NCBI GenBank assembly: GCA_964369885.1 | Contig: CAYJGQ010000058.1 | Span: forward strand, 1 to 14,127 | Source: Heteroruminococcus sp964369885 | Lineage (GTDB): Bacteria > Bacillota > Clostridia > Oscillospirales > Ruminococcaceae | Length of the DNA: 14,127 nucleotides | Reading direction: 5' to 3' | In this document: piece by piece, positions 7,015-14,033 of the stretch | Layout of the letters: every line of letters starts with the position of its first letter | How positions within the stretch are numbered: position 1 is the first letter of the stretch | Notes under the pieces: model-generated | What the model saw: the letters and a program-made list of their open reading frames with translations, nothing else | Database searches by the model: none | What the model was told of the DNA's origin: nothing | Translations under genes and position numbers: made by a program

Positions 7015-7031
7015 AATGCTATGCATTATTT
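7011..7031 (+). repeat. 9-bp perfect hairpin upstream of the ACT gene
   Basis: AAATAATGC (7011-7019) and GCATTATTT (7023-7031) form a perfect stem around TAT. It ends 8 bases before the ribosome site GAGGAG (7040-7045) of the next gene and is followed by TTATATT. Confidence 0.55.
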
Positions 7032-7054
7032 TATATTATGAGGAGTTGTACACT

Positions 7055-7324
7055 ATGAGAGCTGTTATTACTGTAATAGGGCACGACATGGTTGGAATAC
7101 TTTCAAAGGTTTCAGCCCAATGCGCAGATGCAAACGCAAATATCATGGATGTAAACCAAACCGTTATGCAGGATTTGTTTGCCATGATCATGCTCATAGA
7201 GATTTCCGATATGAGCTGTGCATTGTCAGAACTTGGCGAGCGCCTTGAAAAGGCTTTGGACGGCATGGGACTTAAGGTCCACGTAATGCATCAGGATATT
7301 TTTGATTCGATGCACCGCATTTAA
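7055..7324 (+). CDS. ACT domain protein (UPF0237 family)
   Basis: This 89-residue protein is a single ACT domain, beginning MRAVITVIGHDMVGILSKV, where the D-x-V-G loop corresponds to the ligand-binding DxPG loop of other ACT domains. It then reads NIMDVNQTVMQDLFAMIML, the usual second half of the fold. Length and sequence fit the UPF0237 family, related to the ACT modules of GcvR. ATG 7055 has GAGGAG 9 bases upstream; an in-frame ATG at 7016 lies inside a hairpin and lacks a ribosome site. The UPF0210 gene starts 17 bases after its stop, a pairing recurrent in Firmicutes. A small-molecule sensing or partner-binding role is inference. Confidence 0.88.
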   Translation: MRAVITVIGHDMVGILSKVSAQCADANANIMDVNQTVMQDLFAMIMLIEISDMSCALSELGERLEKALDGMGLKVHVMHQDIFDSMHRI

Positions 7325-7341
7325 GTGAGGGGGAAATACTT

Positions 7342-8697
7342 TTGTTAAATACAAATGATATACTCGAAACTATCACTATGATACAGGATGAAAATCTTGA
7401 TATCCGCACCACAACCATGGGCATCTCGCTTTTGGATTGTGCCGACAGCGATATTAAGCGCTCCTGCGAAAAGGTATACGAAAAAATAACACGCATGGCC
7501 GAAAACCTGGTTTCCACAGGCTGTGACATAGAGCGTGATTATGGCATACCCATAATAAACAAGCGCATATCGGTCACACCAATATCCATGTTGGTGGCGG
7601 CCTCGGGTGGCGACCCCGTGCTGTATGCCAAAACCCTCGACCGCGCCTCCAAGGAGGTTGGGGTAAACTTCATCGGTGGATTTTCGGCCCTGGTGCACAA
7701 GGGATTCGCCGCAGGTGATCAGGCCCTAATAGACTCCATCCCCGAGGCTCTAAGCGTGACCGATCAGGTCTGCTCCTCGGTAAACATAGGCTCCACCAAG
7801 GCCGGCATAAACATGGATGCAGTTGCCATGATGGGTGATGTTATTCTTAACTGCGCCCAACGCACCGCCGACCGTGAGTGCATTGGTGCCGCCAAGCTGG
7901 TGGTATTTTGTAACGCAGTGGAGGACAACCCCTTTATGGCAGGTGCTTTCCACGGTGTGGGCGAGCCCGACTGTGTAATACATGTTGGCGTATCCGGCCC
8001 CGGCGTTGTGCGCTCGGTGCTTAGCAAGGCCGGCGATGTCCCCCTAAACGAGGTGGCCGACCTTATAAAGCGCACCGCCTTCAAGATAACCCGTATGGGT
8101 CAGCTGGTGGGTGCCGAGGCCTCAAGAAGGCTCAGCGTGCCCTTTGGCATTGTGGATCTATCACTTGCCCCCACCCCCGCCATAGGTGACTCGGTGGCCC
8201 ACATCCTTGAGGAGATAGGCCTTGAGCAGTGCGGTGCACCCGGCACCACTGCCGCCCTTGCCATGCTAAACGACGCTGTCAAAAAGGGTGGCGTAATGGC
8301 TTCTTCGGCCGTGGGCGGTCTTTCGGGCGCATTTATACCCGTCACCGAGGACGCAGGCATGATAGATGCCGCTCGTGCCGGCACCCTCTCCATCGAAAAG
8401 CTGGAGGCCATGACGGCCGTTTGCTCGGTTGGACTTGATATGGTGGTGCTCCCCGGCGACATCAGCCCACACACCATAGCCGCCATAATTGCCGACGAAG
8501 CCGCAATTGGCATGGTAAACCAAAAGACCACCGCAGTTCGTCTAATTCCTGCCATTGGCAAAACTGTGGGCGAGGAGCTGAATTTTGGTGGACTTCTGGG
8601 CGGCGGCCCCGTTATGAAGGTGGGGACAAAGTCCCCTGCTCGTATGATATCCCGCGGTGGGCACATTCCTGCCCCCATGCACTCGCTAAAAAACTAA
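7342..8697 (+). CDS. UPF0210 / PFL family protein (DUF711)
   Basis: This 451-residue protein belongs to the UPF0210 (DUF711) family, often annotated PFL family protein because of a fold resemblance to pyruvate formate-lyase. It is full length. Family-like segments include the N-terminal DILETITMIQDENLDIRTTTMGISLLDC, GAFHGVGEPDCVIHVGVSGPGVV in the middle, and the C-terminal GGGPVMKVGTKSPARMISRGGHIPAPMHSLKN. The biochemical function is not established; a glycyl-radical role should not be assumed from the name. The start is TTG at 7342 with a GAGGGGGA ribosome site about 8 bases upstream. Together with the UPF0237 gene it forms a two-gene operon ending at the terminator at 8728. Confidence 0.93.
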   Translation: MLNTNDILETITMIQDENLDIRTTTMGISLLDCADSDIKRSCEKVYEKITRMAENLVSTGCDIERDYGIPIINKRISVTPISMLVAASGGDPVLYAKTLDRASKEVGVNFIGGFSALVHKGFAAGDQALIDSIPEALSVTDQVCSSVNIGSTKAGINMDAVAMMGDVILNCAQRTADRECIGAAKLVVFCNAVEDNPFMAGAFHGVGEPDCVIHVGVSGPGVVRSVLSKAGDVPLNEVADLIKRTAFKITRMGQLVGAEASRRLSVPFGIVDLSLAPTPAIGDSVAHILEEIGLEQCGAPGTTAALAMLNDAVKKGGVMASSAVGGLSGAFIPVTEDAGMIDAARAGTLSIEKLEAMTAVCSVGLDMVVLPGDISPHTIAAIIADEAAIGMVNQKTTAVRLIPAIGKTVGEELNFGGLLGGGPVMKVGTKSPARMISRGGHIPAPMHSLKN

Positions 8698-8727
8698 GCT
8701 TTATAAAAGCTGTAATAGTAGTAAAAC

Positions 8728-8767
8728 AAAAAAGCTCTTGCCGTAAATATACGGCAAGAGCTTTTTT
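8728..8767. terminator. Strong bidirectional terminator
   Basis: AAAAAAGCTCTTGCCGTA (8728-8745) and its exact inverse (8750-8767) form an 18-bp perfect stem around AATA. A and T tracts at both ends let it act on the plus-strand UPF0210 gene and on the convergent minus-strand flavoprotein. Confidence 0.95.
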
Positions 8768-8810
8768 GGTGTTTTTAGCATACACTTGTAGCTTTACACA
8801 TGGGCTTTTA

Positions 8811-9887
8811 TCATCTGCTGTGCAGTACTTTTATACTGCTAAGTCCCGATTTCATTATTATATTGCGCACCCACGGGGTGTACATAAACCAGCGTTTGAA
8901 TATTTTGGCCATCATTTTTACACGCAGTTTAAGGGTCGCCCTGCGGTAGTGGCGGCTTACATTCTCGGGGGTGCGGTAGCGCCTAAAGGAGGCCGCCAAC
9001 AAACTGCCGCTCAAAATGGCACTGCTTATGCCCTCAAAAGAGCTTGCACTAATAAATCCTGCGGCCTCACCCACAAGATAAACCCCATCCTGCCCCGTCT
9101 GAAAATCCGACCATCTTTTTGGGCGATAGGTTATGCAGGCCTCGGTTTTTTTAACCTCGCCAAACTCGTAGCCCAAAAATGCACTCAGGCGGTCCTTTTG
9201 GCGGTCAAAATCCTTGCGGCAGTCCTTGGGCAAAAAGCATCCACCAAAAATCAGTGCATCGTCTTTATGTATAATCCAGGAACAGCTCTCGCTGGTTTTG
9301 GGGTCAAATATGCAGGAGTAAAACGGGGTGATCTTCTCAGGCGCTTCAAACCACTGCTGTATGGCTATGTAGTGCATAATCTTTTGATCAAAAAATGTCC
9401 TGCGCACCACCGAGTTTGCCCCGTCGGCCCCCACAACACCCCTTGCCTTAAAGGTTCTGTTGCGGCCACCATGCGCCACCTTTAGGCTAAATATATCATC
9501 ATCTCGTTTTATGCTAAGACATTTGCCCTCATGAACGTTTACCTCTTTGGGCACAAGGGAAAGCAGCCAGCGGTCAAAGGCCAGCCTATCCATGTTTAGG
9601 TAGTGCCTTTGATAATAGCGCTGATTCTCACGGTATAGATCTATGGTTTTTACCGAGAATATCTGTGGGTCGCTAAGCACATTTTTAGGTAGTACCAAAT
9701 CAAAATGCGCCAATACCTTTTGGGCATCGGGGGCTAAAAGCCCTCCGCAGGGCTTTGGGTTTTGCTCGCTTTGGCCATCTATTAGTAGCACCTTTAGGCC
9801 GTCCTCGGCCACCTGTCGGGCAAAGGTTGCCCCTGCGGGTCCTGCCCCTACCACCGCTATGTCATAAATCATAACTCTACCTCTCAT
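8811..9887 (-). CDS. cbrA: CbrA-like FAD-dependent oxidoreductase
   Basis: This 358-residue flavoprotein is of the geranylgeranyl-reductase-like group. The FAD Rossmann motif GAGPAGA is at residues 14-20. KPCGGLLAPDAQ (45-56), PQIFSVKTID (74-83), VVGADGANSVVRR (151-163), PFYSCIFD (188-195) and VGEAAGFISASSFEGISSA (272-290) match, from memory, the E. coli protein CbrA closely along its length. CbrA is known for colicin M resistance; its substrate is not known to me. Polyprenyl reduction is a family-level guess. ATG 9887 (GGGGAG 8 bases before) and ATG 9872 (GAGG 7 bases before, placing MIYDIAVVGAG at the N-terminus) are both plausible. It is monocistronic, with its own promoter and divergent from the murT operon. 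Confidence 0.85.
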   Translation of the reverse strand: MRGRVMIYDIAVVGAGPAGATFARQVAEDGLKVLLIDGQSEQNPKPCGGLLAPDAQKVLAHFDLVLPKNVLSDPQIFSVKTIDLYRENQRYYQRHYLNMDRLAFDRWLLSLVPKEVNVHEGKCLSIKRDDDIFSLKVAHGGRNRTFKARGVVGADGANSVVRRTFFDQKIMHYIAIQQWFEAPEKITPFYSCIFDPKTSESCSWIIHKDDALIFGGCFLPKDCRKDFDRQKDRLSAFLGYEFGEVKKTEACITYRPKRWSDFQTGQDGVYLVGEAAGFISASSFEGISSAILSGSLLAASFRRYRTPENVSRHYRRATLKLRVKMMAKIFKRWFMYTPWVRNIIMKSGLSSIKVLHSR

Positions 9888-9904
9888 TTCGTTCTCTCCC
9901 CTAA

Positions 9905-9933
9905 ATTATAACATAAAATATTAAAAATGAAAA
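9905..9933 (-). promoter_or_regulatory. Promoter of the CbrA-like gene
   Basis: On the minus strand TTTTCA (9933-9928) and TATAAT (9910-9905) are 17 bases apart, with TG one base before the -10. The predicted start near 9898 gives a leader of only about 11 bases before ATG 9887, which favours the downstream ATG 9872 slightly. Confidence 0.7.
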
Positions 9934-9957
9934 ATGACGAATTTTCTCACCAAAGCC

Positions 9958-9999
9958 CACAGCCACATAGTGCCAAAATTCCCACAAAAGGGGGCTGTG
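9958..9999 (+). repeat. Hairpin in the cbrA-murT divergent region
   Basis: CACAGCC (9958-9964) pairs with GGCTGTG (9993-9999), with an inner CCC/GGG pairing in the loop and a T-rich tail (TTTATATGTTTTT). It resembles a weak plus-strand terminator, although no plus-strand gene ends nearby. An operator for the divergent promoters is the other option. Confidence 0.35.
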
Positions 10000-10087
10000 T
10001 TTATATGTTTTTGCAGTACCACCCCTTCTCATCGCTTAAAATCTTATTAATTAAGCTTAAATTTTGGCATAAATATTCACTTTAACT

Positions 10088-10116
10088 TTGCATTTAATGC
10101 AGAAAAAGAGTATAAT
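10088..10116 (+). promoter_or_regulatory. Promoter of the murT-gatD-permease operon
   Basis: TTGCAT (10088-10093) and a perfect TATAAT (10111-10116) are separated by 17 bases. Transcription should start near 10123, about 33 bases before the murT start. The same TTGCAT -35 with 17-base spacing is used by the tRNA-Pro promoter. Confidence 0.75.
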
Positions 10117-10155
10117 AACCAGTATGTGTAACCACCCACAAAGGAGGACTTGGTT

Positions 10156-11475
10156 TTGCGTTTTTTCTTTGCTATATTAGCTGTAAAGCTACTAACATTT
10201 GCAGCAAGAATCATAGGCCGCTCAAGCACCAATTTGCCGGGGCGTGTGGCGCTTAGGCTCTGCCCCGATGCGCTCGCCCATATAAAGTGTAGTGGCAAGG
10301 TCATAGCCATCACAGGTTCTAATGGCAAGACCACCACCTCAAACCTCATAGCCCACATACTGCGCCAAAACGGCCACAGCGTGGTAAACAATGTAACCGG
10401 CTCCAACCTTACTCCCGGCATTGTGACCACCCTCCTTCGCGCCGCAAGCTTTGGCGGTCTTGTAAGCGAGGACTATGTGGTGCTGGAAACCGATGAGCGC
10501 TATATACGTTTTATATTTAAGTACTGGGCCCCCAACATCATGCTGGTAACCAATCTTCTGCGTGATCAGGTGGTGCGCAACGGCAACCCTGACCTTGTAA
10601 TGGACAAGATTAATGAGGGCATAGCCCCTGAGGTGCTAATGGTACTAAACGGCAACGATCCCATCTCTCAAACCCTTGCCCCAAATAACCCAAGGGTTTA
10701 CTTTGATATGGAGCGCACCTCCCTTAGCGCCAATAGCTGTGATTTTTTTACCAACGATGCCAAGGTTTGTCCCCACTGTTTTGGGGTTCTGGAATACGAA
10801 TTTTATCACTATAATCATATTGGCAGCTTTAATTGTCCCCGCTGTGGGTTTGCCACCCCCACCCCCAATTACACCGCCACCGATATTGACTACACTACAG
10901 GTGACTTTAGGGTAAACGGTCATGAGGTACACACCGACTACCGCCACGCCCAGTTTCACTACCTCAATATGGCGGCCGCCATTGGCAGTTGTGTCGAGGC
11001 CGGCCTTACCCCCCTGCAGGCCACAAGGGGTGCCTCAACCTTTGTGGTAAGCCGTGAGCGTTACGATGAGTTTGATATTGGGGATGAGCGTTCGGCCGTG
11101 CTGGTTATGACCAAACAAAACCCCGTGTCGATGGATCAGTCGATTTCCTACACCTTGGCTCAAACGGGCGATAAGACGGTGGTGTTTTATGTTAACAATG
11201 CCTTTTACACCGAAAACAAGGATATATCCTGGATTTATGATGTCACCTACGAGCGACTGCTTGGACATGTTGATGCTATTTTATGCTCGGGTTCACGAGC
11301 TTATGACCTGCGTGTGCGCATGGAGCTTGCAGGCTTTGATTGTGATAGACTTTTTGTCGACACAGATCCCACAAAACTTCGTGATATGATTAAAAAGACC
11401 CGTGGCAAGGTGTATATTTTGGCCGCCACCGCCTTTGGCGATGACGACGGTGTATTGGAGGCGCTAAAATCATGA
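10156..11475 (+). CDS. murT: MurT-like Mur ligase (lipid II isoglutaminyl synthase subunit)
   Basis: This 439-residue protein has the MurT layout. An N-terminal hydrophobic stretch precedes the Mur ligase ATP loop AITGSNGKTTTSN (P-loop GSNGKT at 54-59) and VVLETDERY (about 108-116). A four-cysteine zinc ribbon is at C205, C208, C227 and C230, and a C-terminal DUF1727 domain includes TKQNPVSMDQ and DISWIYD (about 356-362). In known MurT/GatD complexes this subunit activates the D-Glu carboxylate of lipid II with ATP and receives ammonia from GatD; an Asp in the DxSW region completes the glutaminase triad, and Asp356 may be its equivalent. The start is TTG 10156, because AGGAGG (10142-10147) is 8 bases away; TTG 10150 would be only 2 bases from it. 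It overlaps gatD by 4 bases (ATGA). Confidence 0.92.
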   Translation: MRFFFAILAVKLLTFAARIIGRSSTNLPGRVALRLCPDALAHIKCSGKVIAITGSNGKTTTSNLIAHILRQNGHSVVNNVTGSNLTPGIVTTLLRAASFGGLVSEDYVVLETDERYIRFIFKYWAPNIMLVTNLLRDQVVRNGNPDLVMDKINEGIAPEVLMVLNGNDPISQTLAPNNPRVYFDMERTSLSANSCDFFTNDAKVCPHCFGVLEYEFYHYNHIGSFNCPRCGFATPTPNYTATDIDYTTGDFRVNGHEVHTDYRHAQFHYLNMAAAIGSCVEAGLTPLQATRGASTFVVSRERYDEFDIGDERSAVLVMTKQNPVSMDQSISYTLAQTGDKTVVFYVNNAFYTENKDISWIYDVTYERLLGHVDAILCSGSRAYDLRVRMELAGFDCDRLFVDTDPTKLRDMIKKTRGKVYILAATAFGDDDGVLEALKS

Positions 11476-12194
11476 GTGTAAAAATTCTTCACCTTTATGA
11501 TGACGTTATGGACCAATACGGCGATGTGTTTAATCTTACGGTAATAAAAAACCGCTTGGGCGAGATGGACATAGCTTGCGACATAACCATACACCGCCTT
11601 GGCGGGCAGTTTCCCAGCCTTGATGATTTTGACATGGTTTATATGGGGCATGGCAAAGGGCGCAACCTTGAGGCCATAGCCCGGGAATTTGTGGAGCAAA
11701 AAGAGGCCCTACTGCAAAAGATCGAGGAGGGCAAGGTTTTTCTTATAACCGGCAATGCCCGACTGCTTTTAGGGCGCGAGTTTGAGGCTTACAGCGGTGA
11801 CACCCTGCCCGGCATCGGCCTGTTTGACTACACCGCCACCGAAACCCGTGAGGTTTTTACCCGTGATGTTGTGGGTAAACTTGTGGAGAGCGGCGAGCTG
11901 TGGTACGGCTATGTAAACCGTACCGCACATATTGAGGGGGAAAATACCCATCCTCTGTTTGAGGTCTTAATAGGCGTTGGTGATGACCGAGCCGACTCAA
12001 TTTACGAGGGTAACCACTACAAAAATTTGTTTACTACCTGGCTTGTGGGGCCAATACTTGTAAAAAATCCTGTGCTGCTGCGTCAGGTGCTAAAGCTCCT
12101 TGCAAAAAACGACTATAAGGAGCTTGAATATTCCATACAGGAAAAGGCACTTGCACTCACATTGGATGAATTTCATAAAGAGTTAAACAAATAG
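11472..12194 (+). CDS. gatD: GatD-like amidotransferase subunit lacking catalytic Cys and His
   Basis: This 240-residue protein is in the position and has the length of GatD, the class I glutaminase that feeds ammonia to MurT. Fold signatures are kept: the start SVKILHLYDDVMDQYGD, a loop VFLITGNARLLLG (89-101), GIGLFDYTATETREVF (114-129), and NLFTTWLVGPILVKNP (185-200). In active relatives the loop is ICGGYQ-like with nucleophilic Cys; here that position is Thr93. The family GTYxHGP motif has catalytic His; here it is Val192. Both changes are direct readings of codons, so a single sequencing error cannot explain them. The glutaminase is therefore predicted inactive; it may be structural, or the ligase may use free ammonium or another nucleophile. 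It is translationally coupled to murT and followed by the permease after 14 bases. Confidence 0.85.
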   Translation: MSVKILHLYDDVMDQYGDVFNLTVIKNRLGEMDIACDITIHRLGGQFPSLDDFDMVYMGHGKGRNLEAIAREFVEQKEALLQKIEEGKVFLITGNARLLLGREFEAYSGDTLPGIGLFDYTATETREVFTRDVVGKLVESGELWYGYVNRTAHIEGENTHPLFEVLIGVGDDRADSIYEGNHYKNLFTTWLVGPILVKNPVLLRQVLKLLAKNDYKELEYSIQEKALALTLDEFHKELNK

Positions 12195-12208
12195 GAGGGG
12201 TTGCGAAG

Positions 12209-13552
12209 ATGGGTTTTAAGCGTGAACTGAGAATGGTGGACATATGGGCACTTGCACTGGGCTCTATTATTGGTTGGGGATGTTTTGTGCTCCCGGGTAC
12301 CGCATTTTTGCCAAAGGCCGGCCCTTTAGGGGCAATTTTGGGGCTTTGTATAGGAGCTGTTATTGTTAGCATTGTAGGTATAAACTACGGCTACCTCATC
12401 GAAAAGTACCCAAAGGCAGGCGGTGAGTTTGTTTATGCGCACAAAAACTTTGGCAAGACAATCGGATACATCTGCGGATGGTTTTTGCTACTTGCCTACA
12501 TAAGCATTGTTCCGCTTAATGCTACCGCCATTGGTCTTGCGTTTCGCTTCGTGTTTGGCGATGTTATGCAGGTTGGCTACCTTTACAGTGTGGCCGGTTG
12601 GGATGTCTACATAGGCGAGGTTGTCATTGCAGTTTTGTTCCTGGTGGTGTTTGCTATTCTCAACTCCAAGGGGGTTCGCAACTCGGGGCTGCTGCAAACC
12701 TTCATTGTGTTTGTGCTCTCGGCCTCAATTGTTCTGCTTACCATAGGGGTTTTTGTCATCCATCAGCCCGACACCTCTAATCTATCCCCTGCATTTGCTC
12801 CCAATCAGTCAAATGTCACCTCGGTGCTGGCTGTACTGGCCATGGCCCCCTGGGCCTTTTCAGGCTTTGACTGCATACCACAGGCCGCCGAGGAGTTTAA
12901 TTTTCCAAACCGCAAGGCGCGTTACCTGCTTTTTGCCTCGATTATCTGCGCTGTAATTATGCTCAGCGCCGTAATTCTCATAACGGCCAGCGTCTTCCCC
13001 TGGTCCGACTTTATTGCCGGTAACCCCGAATGGGCAACCGGTCAGGCCGTTCAAACCTCCCTTGGCACTGTGGGAATGGGTATTCTTCTGGTTGCCATGC
13101 TTTGTGCTGTAATCTCCGGTATAAACGGCTTTTATCTCTCCTCCAGCCGTCTTATCTATTCCATAGCAAGCGAGGGGCAACTCCCCTCATCATTTTCAAA
13201 AATTTCAAAGAACGGTACCCCAAAAAATGCACTGATATTCGTTCTTGCAGTTTCTCTCACCGCACCATTTTTTGGGCGTGAGGTGCTGGGCTGGATTGTT
13301 GATATGTGCTCGGTAGGTATAAGTGCCGCCTATCTTATAACCAGTCTTTCGGCCTTTAAGCAGGGGCGTGCCGATGGACTTGTTAAATATCAAGTTTCAG
13401 GTATTTTGGGTAGCCTTGTTTCGGCGGGTTTCCTTGTACTGCTACTTGTACCTGGTATGCCGGGCTTCCTCTCTACCCCATCCCTTGTTGCCCTGGGCAT
13501 TTGGGTGGTGCTGGGACTTATATTCTTCATCGTCGCCCGACGCAAAAAATAA
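12209..13552 (+). CDS. APC family amino-acid permease
   Basis: This 447-residue transporter has about 12 hydrophobic segments across its length and begins with the APC signature region GSIIGWGCFVLPG (about 18-30), where unwound helix 1 binds substrate. APWAFSGFDCIPQAAEEFNFPNRKAR (roughly 213-238), around helix 6, is also typical of APC permeases. The substrate cannot be told. ATG 12209 is preceded by AGGAGG about 9 bases upstream, and the gene starts 14 bases after gatD, so it belongs to the same operon. Coupling to a MurT/GatD-like pair suggests transport of an amino acid or amine connected with wall or precursor amidation, but this is inference only. Confidence 0.9.
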   Translation: MGFKRELRMVDIWALALGSIIGWGCFVLPGTAFLPKAGPLGAILGLCIGAVIVSIVGINYGYLIEKYPKAGGEFVYAHKNFGKTIGYICGWFLLLAYISIVPLNATAIGLAFRFVFGDVMQVGYLYSVAGWDVYIGEVVIAVLFLVVFAILNSKGVRNSGLLQTFIVFVLSASIVLLTIGVFVIHQPDTSNLSPAFAPNQSNVTSVLAVLAMAPWAFSGFDCIPQAAEEFNFPNRKARYLLFASIICAVIMLSAVILITASVFPWSDFIAGNPEWATGQAVQTSLGTVGMGILLVAMLCAVISGINGFYLSSSRLIYSIASEGQLPSSFSKISKNGTPKNALIFVLAVSLTAPFFGREVLGWIVDMCSVGISAAYLITSLSAFKQGRADGLVKYQVSGILGSLVSAGFLVLLLVPGMPGFLSTPSLVALGIWVVLGLIFFIVARRKK

Positions 13553-13559
13553 TTATAGC

Positions 13560-13598
13560 AAAAAATCCCCCCATCAAACAGCGATGGGGGGATTTTTT
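13560..13598 (+). terminator. Strong terminator after the permease
   Basis: AAAAAATCCCCCCATC (13560-13575) and GATGGGGGGATTTTTT (13583-13598) form a 16-bp perfect stem around AAACAGC, ending in T6. It starts 7 bases after the permease stop and closes the murT operon; the symmetric A/T tracts allow action in both directions. Confidence 0.95.
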
Positions 13599-13612
13599 GT
13601 GCTATTTAGCTT

Positions 13613-13642
13613 TTCACACAAAAACACGGCTTTGCGTATTAT
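13613..13642 (+). promoter_or_regulatory. Promoter candidate for the small-gene pair
   Basis: TTCACA (13613-13618) and TATTAT (13637-13642), 18 bases apart, each match the sigma-A consensus at five of six positions. The downstream spoVM would be expected to be under the mother-cell sigma factor (sigma-E) instead, so this site may only serve the 59-residue gene. Confidence 0.4.
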
Positions 13643-13687
13643 AAACTAAGATTGGTGCCGTAAAAAAGGCAAAAGGAGGGCTGTGGT

Positions 13688-13867
13688 GTGAAACCCGTAA
13701 GGCGGCTTGGTAAAGGAGTGCCCATGGCGCTCTTTCCCCTGTGCCTTGTGGTGGCAGCGGTGGGCGGTGCGCTTATAGCGGTTTTTCCGCTACAAGCTCT
13801 CGTAGTCATTGCATTATATTCAGCAATAAAATACTGCACCGCAAAATCCCGTCGCAGTGCACGATAA
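13688..13867 (+). CDS. Uncharacterised 59-residue basic membrane protein
   Basis: GTG 13688 is preceded by AGGAGGG (13674-13680) with 7-base spacing, a near-ideal ribosome site that makes this short frame credible. The product starts with a basic segment MKPVRRLGKGVPM. A hydrophobic region over about residues 14-50 follows, enough for one long or two short membrane helices, then a basic tail TAKSRRSAR. I do not recognise the family. It lies 35 bases before spoVM on the same strand, downstream of a strong terminator, so the two probably form a short operon. A sporulation role is inference from that neighbour only. Confidence 0.6.
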   Translation: MKPVRRLGKGVPMALFPLCLVVAAVGGALIAVFPLQALVVIALYSAIKYCTAKSRRSAR

Positions 13868-13902
13868 AGTAACTACAATACACACGAAAGGGGGATACGT
13901 CA

Positions 13903-13983
13903 GTGAAGGTAGTTGTGATTAAAAGCCCCAAATTCTTGTCCTACATACTACGAATGATATTTAAGATCGATAAAGACAAATAA
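13903..13983 (+). CDS. spoVM: SpoVM, stage V sporulation protein
   Basis: This 26-residue peptide starts at GTG 13903 with GGGGG (13890-13894) 8 bases upstream. Its N-terminal half reads MKVVVIKSPKFLSYILR, against B. subtilis SpoVM, which as I recall begins MKFYTIKLPKFLGGIVR and is also 26 residues. The PKF motif with Pro9 and the amphipathic, basic-ended helix are conserved. SpoVM recognises the positively curved forespore membrane and recruits SpoIVA to start coat assembly. A TACAAT at 13874-13879 resembles a sigma-E -10, but no good -35 is visible. Exact length match and motif make the call strong despite the size. Confidence 0.9.
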   Translation: MKVVVIKSPKFLSYILRMIFKIDKDK

Positions 13984-14033
13984 TCCCTGTGGGATGGTCG
14001 CCATGGAACACGCCCCCCGTGCGTGACCGCACT

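Noticed and set aside
8100..8678. 192-residue minus-strand frame inside the UPF0210 gene
   Set aside because: It is antisense to a well-conserved protein, rich in Ser/Pro/Ala as expected of a reverse-frame shadow, with no ribosome site or promoter.
8766..9485. 239-residue plus-strand frame opposite the CbrA-like gene
   Set aside because: It starts at the bidirectional terminator and is antisense to a protein with strong flavoprotein motifs; no recognisable domain.
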